Program-made: the position numbers and the translations under genes
NCBI GenBank assembly: GCA_963854835.1
Contig: OY978527.1
Location: 20,528,345 to 20,592,344, forward strand
Direction of reading: 5' to 3'
Length of the DNA stretch: 64,000 nt
DNA from: Megamerina dolium
Lineage: Eukaryota; Arthropoda; Insecta; Diptera; Megamerinidae
Shown here: in pieces, positions 57,260 through 64,000 of the stretch
How positions within the stretch are numbered: position 1 is the first letter of the stretch
How the letters are laid out: every line of letters starts with the position of its first letter
The notes under the pieces: generated by a model
What the model was told of the DNA's origin: nothing
The model's input: only the letters and a program-made list of their open reading frames with translations
The model's database searches: none

Positions 57260-58925
57260 TAGGTGCGTTCCTTTGCACGAGAGTAGCAAAATAACACTCG
57301 CTTATTTATCGAATTTCATGCAAATTTCACAAACAACCATATATATTACCAGGGTTGCTAAGTAACTAAAGGGAATATATAAGCAAGAAAAAGGGGAAAT
57401 TATAAGTGAGTTGTTGTTCTTTTGCAACTCGCTTACAAAAGAATGCAGCTTGTACTAACAACTATCATCGATATGTATGTAGACAAGTAACATATGTAAA
57501 TATCAAACATCCCTGGCGTGTAATTTTAATTTTGAAACATTCAAATTGTGTACTTAATATAATACATATTTATTTGTTGGATTTTGATGGATTTATTGGT
57601 ACATTGTGGTATTGTGATATTTGTGATTTTGCTTGGCCATTTAATGTTTTATAATCTGACTGTCGGTTATTTTTTTATCAAATTTCATATGAACATATGA
57701 AATTAGTTATGTTCTTATGGTTGTTGTGATACATGAATATGTAAATTGTATTGTACTATTACAAATATGACAACTTTTTTTCTTTTAAATATATTATACG
57801 TACATAATATGTAATTGGAAATTATTAGAATTAATCATTTGTATGTAGTTTGTATGAATTTGGACGCAAATTATTTGATTACAATTGTAGGAATTTAATA
57901 TTTGTTTAGATGGTGTAGTAAATTGTTGTTGCGTTTTCTTTATTTGTGAAATATTTATATATCGTATATATTTTAGTTATTTTTGTTTTTTTCTTCTCTG
58001 TTAGTTCATCTTGCTATCGAATAAATTCTATAAATGCAGCGCTCAAAAGATATTTTGTTTCTTTTTTGCATGTACAATTTATGTATGTATGTATAGGTAT
58101 TGTATATAACATTACTATAGAAATATTATGCTGAGGTAGTTTAATTTATTAATTCATTTCAATTTAATATTTTCGTTTTGGTTTTTGTTCTTCAAAATTT
58201 CCTTTTTCTTTTAGCAATGTATGTATGCATACATGGGATATACTATATATATGTACTATTTATATATAGTTGCTTCCATCATTTACATAAGAGTACTCAT
58301 AAAGAATTATTATCATATATTCAAATTGTATTGTATTGTTTCGTTTTTTTATATTTAATATAGTTTATATGTATGTATTTTGTAGAAAATGGTAGTTAGT
58401 ATACACACACAGACATTTAAATATTTATTCAGTTTTATTTTTCGCTTTCTCTTCTTTTTTTTTTATTTTTGTTTGTTTGTTTTGGCATTATTGTTTATAT
58501 ATGAATTTTATTTATATGGTTTCTTTGTCTTCATCTTTACAGTTTTGTTGCAATTTTGGCTTCATTTTATACAGATATAGATATATGTGATTACTTCGTA
58601 TTTTTTGTTCAACTTTGCTATTGGATCGCATAAAATTCATAATACTAAAAAACATTTTTATTTTTACGTGCTTAACATTTACAAAAATAATTTTTTCGTT
58701 GTAATTTGTATGTAAAATGAGAAATAAAATTACCACTAAACATTCACTATTTAACAACCCCGTATTAGTGCGGGTTGTTAAATTTATATTTATGTGCATT
58801 TTGTATGGTTTCTTAAAAAATGCATAGGTATAAAATAGTTGGATAATGGTGCGGGTAAATAGCGCCACATCCAGGTAAAGGGTCACAAAAATAGTAGCAG
58901 AATTAAAACAAACTCAAAGCTGCTC
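57260..58925. other. AT-rich, gene-free stretch with one hairpin
   Basis: Runs of T and tatgtatg-type simple sequence dominate, and no frame shows a recognisable domain. One perfect 11-bp inverted repeat (tttaacaaccc at 58750-58760 against gggttgttaaa at 58772-58782) stands out. It could be the untranslated or intronic part of a neighbouring host gene, but nothing here shows that. Confidence 0.45.
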
Positions 58926-58930
58926 GGAAG

Positions 58931-61025
58931 ATGTTCCTTGCCCCTAGCTTCTCTTCTAGAGAAGAGGAGCTCGAATACGAGCGGAGGAACCTCGACGAAA
59001 ACGCCGGGTCCATCTTCGAGGACAATTATGGTAAAAACCACTCCAAGTGGCGGCAAACCAGGAAGCTCAAACTTCGGCTAACCTTGGCGCGGTCTAAAAC
59101 ACCGATTGTACTGCTGCGTGTATCAGAAAGTAGACCCCCTCTGCTAAAAACTGGTAATGCTACTGCCACCAAAGATCCCATTTCGGCACGCAGTGTCCAG
59201 CTGTTAGGCCAAATCAACCTCCACCAGGAGGTTGATTTGGTTGGTGGAGATGCAAGTTCCTCCTCCACCTGAATTCAAGCAGGGTAAATATTGCCCTGAT
59301 CCAAGAGTCTTCGATCACCAACAATCAGGTACGTGGTCTAAAAAATACAGGGTACAAGCTCTATTATGTGCAGGACGACACCAGACCTCATTCCTGCAAT
59401 ATAGTCATGCCTAACTATAACTCTTTACTGCTCTCTAGTGGCAACAGAATCTGATGATGCCAATGCCCACAACATAGCTTGGAGAAGTAGCGGAATAAAT
59501 GAAAGTGGTGAATCACTTGTTAATTTTATTCTAAATACTAACCTTCATATATGTAATATTGGCGATATGCATACATTTATTACTAATAACCGTCAGGAGG
59601 TTCTAGATCTAACTCTAGCCTCTAACTCTATTGTGGATATGATCACAGAATTGAGGGTTTCCAACGCACTCGTTTTCTGATCAACGGTATATCTACAACA
59701 CACAGGCTCCAGGTCCGAAGCTTTTCCGAAATTATGGGTCTGAAATTATAGACTGGAGCTTGTATAAGCCTACAGTTAAGTAAACCTTTACAAATAAATC
59801 TCTGTAGACACCCATCAGAACAGATAATTTAGATCAACTGGTGGAATCTCTCACACAGACACTCAATCAGGCATTAGACAAAAGCTGGCCCTTTAGGAAA
59901 CAGAAAGGTAAGCGGAACCCACAATGGTGGTCGACCGAGCTAATGGAAATAAGAAAATTTTGTCGGAAGGTTTTTAACAAAGTAAAACCCAGTAGAGTAA
60001 CCCAAGATAGGTACATATACAAGCTTAATTTACAAACTTACAAATATGAGATTAGAAATGCGCAGCGCATTTCTTGGAAACTTTTTTGCGAATCCATAGA
60101 GGGTTCCTTAGAAGCAGCGAAGCTGCGGAAAGTTCTGTCAAAAACCGTCATTGTCCAAGCTATCTGCTACAATTAGGCGTAACTTGGACATCTATTAGCG
60201 ACGAAACACTGGAAATGATCCTGGAAACATATTTTTCGGGTTGTTCAGTACCTTCCTCTAATCATTACCCAAAGACATTATAACTCGAAACAGAATTCAA
60301 TGAGCCGGATGGAATCATTCCAGCGAAGCTTCAAGCAGTGTCCAACCTGGTTTCACCCTGGTTATAGACCATATTTGAAACCTGCATCAAATTATCACAC
60401 ATTCCCAGTAAACGTAATATTTTTTCTTAAGACAGGGAAAAACTTCACAGTGTAGATCTACACAATGGTCGCCTTTATTGATATTGAAAGTGCCTTCAAT
60501 AATATTACTCCTCAAGGCATCATCGAAGATATATCCAACCTTGAAGTTGATAATTCCCTAAGACCATCAATGCGAAGCTGTAGCATCTAAAAACAAGCCC
60601 ACAGGGGGACCCCGCAGGGAGGAATTCTCTCACCCTTATTGTGAGTACTTGTAGTCAACAAATTATTGCTATTCTTAAAAAAATCATTGCATTATAGTCA
60701 TGCAAACGAGCATTAGGAAAAAAATTTAGAATGATATCCAATGTCGTATATTGGCTCTACACAGAGGTGGTGAGACCAAAACTACTGTATGGGTCGCCGT
60801 CTGGTGGACGGCGAGAATGGCATCTCTGTGCATTACAGGGTCAGAACGACCTCCACCACATCTCTAAATACTTTGTCACTCCTTAGTCCTTTAGATATAC
60901 TAGAGAAGCAATTAGCTGTTCAATCGGCAATTAGACACAGATCAGCTTCAGAATGGTCCTGTAACGGTACGGGACACTCAACAGTTCTGGACCAATATAG
61001 CTTTATACCGCGAACAGTTGACTAA
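58931..61025 (+). pseudogene. I/LOA-like non-LTR retrotransposon relic
   Basis: The endonuclease can be traced in shifting frames: LLGQINLHQ near 59204, SDDANAHNIAWRSSGIN at 59450, FILNTNLHICNIGDM and QEVLDLTLASNS. The linker frame (59841-60176) has NPQWWSTELMEIRKFCRKVFNK and SWKLFCESIEG. RT remnants follow: AFIDIESAFNNITPQGI near 60470, a GTPQGGILSPLL block near 60610 and a C-terminal LSPLDILEKQLAVQSA near 60885. The (F/Y)xDD box is lost. The block wording fits the I/LOA side of the tree better than Jockey, but the clade call is tentative. Confidence 0.65.
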
Positions 61026-61087
61026 GGAACGACAAAGTTGACGTTGGACAACAAGTCAAATACACATATATATATAGACACACACAA

Positions 61088-61100
<13 letters not shown>

Positions 61101-61149
<49 letters not shown>

Positions 61150-61186
61150 CTATTTATATATGTATATATATAAATATATATATATG

Positions 61187-61262
<76 letters not shown>
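61101..61262. repeat. (TA)n microsatellite
   Basis: About 160 bp of TA, preceded by a short (CA)n run at 61079-61100, abutting the second Tc1-like element. Confidence 0.92.
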
Positions 61263-61265
<3 letters not shown>

Positions 61266-62861
61266 TCAGGGACTAAAGTTTAAATACACCCCACAAATCT
61301 TAATTTTAACTTGCTGCGAAAATCTAAGTAAGCAGTTTTTTTGCAGTCTATCAGTAAGCAAACACAATAACAAAAAATTTGTATTTGTCGCATAGATAAC
61401 TGTAAATTCATCAAAAACTCAAAAAATACGCTGGACAAAAGTTTAAATACAATACAAGAAAACACGTGTTTTTGCAATTTCTTTGGAAAAGTACCGTTAT
61501 ATTTTTTTTGCTTTCTTCACTTACGCATATTTATTCAGTATTATTAGTGATTTCATCGTTGTCGGTAGACTTCAAAGCAAAATAATGGGCAAAGGAAAAC
61601 AAATAGAGTCTGGTGTTAAAGATTTAATAATTAAACACTTTAAAGAAAGCAAATCCTACCGTGATATAGGAAAAATTTTGAATTTGTCCTGTGCAAGTGT
61701 GCAAAACGTAATAAGAAAATATAAAACTTACAAAACAGTGGAAAATAGACCCAGAACTGGTCGACCAAAAAACTTTCTCGCCGAGATGTAAACCTTATCC
61801 TAAGAGAAGTGGACAAAAATCCAAAAATAAGTGCGCCAAAGTTAGCCGGTAGTATTGCTGCGGTGTCAGGCAAACATGTTCACCCAAAAACCGTACAAAG
61901 AGCTTTACGGTATAACGGCTATCGAAGCAGAGTTCTACGTAAAAAACCGCTTATTTCTGAAAAAAATAGACAACTTCGTCTAGATTTTGCAAACAAGTAC
62001 AAGGATATGGATGAGGACTTTTGGCGAAGAGTCTTTTTCACAGATGAATCTAACTTTAATATTTTTGGCAGCTATGGTCGCGCAAAAATTTGGAGCAAGC
62101 CCGGCACAGCACTTCAAACCAAAAATTTAATACCAACCGTTAAACATGGGGGCGGTAGTGTGATGGTTTGGGGAGCAATTGCAGCAGCTGGCGTGGGACA
62201 CTTGGCTTTTATTGATGGAATAATGGACAAACACATGTATAAAAGTATATTGGAACAAAATTTGCAGCCTTCTGTGGATAGCTTGGGTCTGGGAAGAAGT
62301 TGGATATTTCAACAAGACAACTACCCTAAGCATACCGCGCATTTGGTGAAGGACTGGTTGCTGTATTATGCTCCACGTCAGCTCTGTAGTCCTCCCCAAT
62401 CACCGGACTTAAACCCAATTGAACACGCTTGGGAATTATTGGACCGAAAAATCAATCGCGCAGCTTTAAAGAACAAAGAATCCCTTAAAGAGGCTCTGAA
62501 AAAGGCCTGGCCAGAAATCAGCACATCCGAAACAGAAAATTTGGTTCTGTCTATGCCACGTCGTCTGCAGGCAGTCATTGAAGCTCAAGGCGGACCTACC
62601 AAATATTAATTTAAGTTTAACGTTTTTTAATTAAGCTAAAATCAGCTAAAGAAAGAAAATTTTGTATTGTATTTAAACTTTTGTCCCATGTATTTTTTTA
62701 GTTTTTGATGAATTTTAAGTTAAAAAAGTGAATTGTTTTGGTTTTCGATATTGGTCATTATTCAACTAAAAATAAACTGCATACTTACATTTGTGTTAAA
62801 ATGCTTTATTTTTATTTAAAGCGATGTTTTATGGGTGTATTTAAACTTTAGTCCCTGACTG
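61263..62861 (+). mobile_element. Tc1-like DNA transposon with about 205-bp IR/DR termini
   Basis: TA duplications flank it (61261-61262, 62862-62863). The outer ends are identical inverted copies starting cagtcagggactaaag. The inverted repeats extend about 205 bp with a weaker middle. The motif aaagtttaaataca occurs at both the outer and the inner end of each repeat (61275 and 61440; 62670 and 62840), an IR/DR pattern. The element is 1.6 kb and carries one transposase gene. Confidence 0.9.
61585..62609 (+). pseudogene. Tc1-like DD34E transposase with a single frameshift
   Basis: It starts MGKGKQIESGVKDLIIKHF, a paired-like helix-turn-helix with SYRDIGKILNLSCASVQNVI, then an AT-hook-like GRP block (RPRTGRPK). 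One extra A in the run near 61768-61773 shifts the frame. The downstream frame resumes with LSRRDVNLILREV and runs to 62609, carrying the second DNA-binding domain and the catalytic core: D in FFTDESNF, D in FQQDNYPKH and E in NPIEHAW, with 34 residues between the last two. About 340 residues in total is normal for the family. The frameshift is the only lesion seen. Confidence 0.9.
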
Positions 62862-62877
62862 TATATATATTTATATA

Positions 62878-63137
62878 AGTGACATACCTACTTACTTTAA
62901 AATAAAATCCTCTGTGTGAATTGGACAGATAAGCAAACAAAAATAACAAAGTCAGCATTTTGGCTGCACATTCCGCAACTGCAATAACTGCAGTAATAAT
63001 GTAATAGCGACAACAACAAAAACAGTAATGTCATAAGCGTAGGTTTACTGCAGCATAACTCTAAGCTTTTATGTTTAAGAAACGAAGAACAGAATAAATT
63101 CAGACTTTCATAGAGACAGTTGAGTTTTATTCGTTAC
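62878..63137 (+). repeat. 5' LTR of a 17.6/297-type LTR retrotransposon
   Basis: It begins agtgacatacc, the start seen in LTRs of the fly 17.6 group, next to atata. It ends just before the primer-binding site, near ttac. The exact 3' border is uncertain by a base or two because the partner LTR lies outside the window. An aataaa at 63094 may serve as its polyadenylation signal. Confidence 0.65.
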
Positions 63138-63150
63138 TGGCGCAGTCGAT
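63138..63150 (+). other. Primer-binding site, tRNA-Ser type
   Basis: TGGCGCAGTCGAT directly after the LTR complements the 3' end of a tRNA-Ser, as in 17.6 and 297. Confidence 0.65.
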
Positions 63151-63395
63151 AAAACGAACCTGCTACCAAGTATCGCGTTTGAATAATTAAAATAAAATAA
63201 AAGCATCGCGCAAAGGTGCTAATAAAATAAGAAAATAAAATAAAAAAAATTTTCGAAGCAAATTAATAAGTGAAAGTTTTACTACACAAGGCAAGAAATA
63301 AGCCTTTTTTAACTTTGCTGCAACTAGTGAATGGCTAATCTGGAAGATCCAGTAATGACATCGTTGCCAGATTGAATTCTGCAGCTATAACTAAA

Positions 63396-64000
63396 ATGGA
63401 CAAAACTATAATAATGGAAAACTTCAAAGCACTCCCGCATTTTCGAGGAGAAAAGCAGCAGTTAGCTACATACATCAACAACGTGGACAGCGTGATTGCG
63501 TTACTCGGCGCAACGACACGGCAGGAGGAAAAGAACTTATACTTCAACCTCATCATAAGGAGCCTGCATGGAGCAGCCTTAAACGCATACAGAAGAGAAC
63601 AACTGACAGATTAGGTCGCCTTAAGGAAACTTTTAATAGATGAATTTGGAGAGCATACCCCTATTTCGACACTCATCCTAAACGTCAATAATATTAAATA
63701 TAGAAATAGCATCAAGATATTATGCGAGGAAATAAATGAGCAAGTATGTAGGATTAAAGATTGTGTAAAATTAAGTAACGAAAGTGAAGTGACGAAATTA
63801 TTCCTCAGTAAAGAACTTAATAAAACTAGCCTAAGAATATTAAAAATTACGGCTTTACTAAACGCTAATCTAGTTATTGATTTTAAAGGTGCTGTTAAAG
63901 TGCTAAAATAAAACGATGAGTTTGAATATATTTCAGGAAATCATATAAATCCAAAAAATAATTTTAAACAATTTCCAAAACCCATTGCAAAGCCATCTCA
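63396..64000 (+). pseudogene. Gag of the 17.6-type element, broken and running off the window
   Basis: The frame opens with an ATG at 63396 (MDKTIIMENFKALPHFRGEK) and continues as LATYINNVDSVIALLG and FNLIIRSLHGAALNAYR. In-frame stops occur at 63612 and 63909, after which homologous-looking sequence continues (NDEFEYISGNH). Gag would form the particle. This gypsy subgroup often has env, but nothing downstream is visible here. The copy is inactive as far as it can be read. Confidence 0.7.

Noticed and set aside
58750..58782. Hairpin as a transcription terminator or non-coding RNA
   Set aside because: It is an isolated 11-bp inverted repeat in AT-rich DNA. No eukaryotic terminator logic applies and no other support is visible.
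63331..63375. Upstream ATG (MANLEDPVMTSLPD) as the start of the 17.6-type gag
   Set aside because: That frame stops after 14 codons and is not the frame carrying the Gag sequence.

Overview
This window looks like a repeat-dense, probably heterochromatic or transposon-cluster segment of an insect genome. Jockey-, BEL/Pao-, Ty3/gypsy- and 17.6-type elements together with Tc1, mariner and piggyBac relics point to a higher fly. A tephritid-like dipteran is my guess, but nothing here fixes the species. I found no convincing host protein-coding gene, rRNA or functional tRNA. Nearly every recognisable coding stretch belongs to a transposable element and most are broken. The sequence is AT-rich, with six long (TA)n arrays and one 200-N gap.

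Layout. 0.2-2.0 kb: a foldback element split by a non-LTR fragment. 3.2-5.3 kb: mariner/Tc1 relics and a MITE. 5.9-6.4 kb: a TA array. 6.9-13.3 kb: a second foldback copy split by a complete 5.7-kb Ty3/gypsy element with LTRs differing at one base. 13.3-16 kb: an RTE-like element cut by a tRNA-derived SINE. 16-25 kb: several Jockey-clade copies and one unidentified decayed ORF. 25.8-28 kb: BEL/Pao relics split by a Jockey copy. 28.2-28.8 kb: a Harbinger-like MITE. 29.0-30.7 kb: a Tc1-like element with an intron. 30.8-35 kb: a dispersed fly repeat and a decayed gypsy-type polyprotein. 35.7-39.3 kb: a piggyBac remnant and Jockey/mariner fragments. 39.3-51.3 kb: four RTE-like copies, two of them head to head, and the gap. 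51.6-57.1 kb: SINEs, a deleted mariner, palindromic repeats and TA arrays. 57.3-58.9 kb: AT-rich, no gene. 58.9-61.0 kb: an I/LOA-like non-LTR relic. 61.3-62.9 kb: an almost intact Tc1-like element. 62.9 kb to the end: the 5' end of a 17.6-type LTR element.

These parts do not form a pathway. They record successive insertions, with younger elements sitting inside older ones. The most informative items are the foldback family, the young but defective gypsy element with a SAP-like Gag, the SINE family with a 3' hairpin, the Harbinger-like MITE with a duplicated end, the two IR/DR Tc1-like elements, the shared frameshift in two head-to-head RTE copies, and an evident assembly artefact at the gap.
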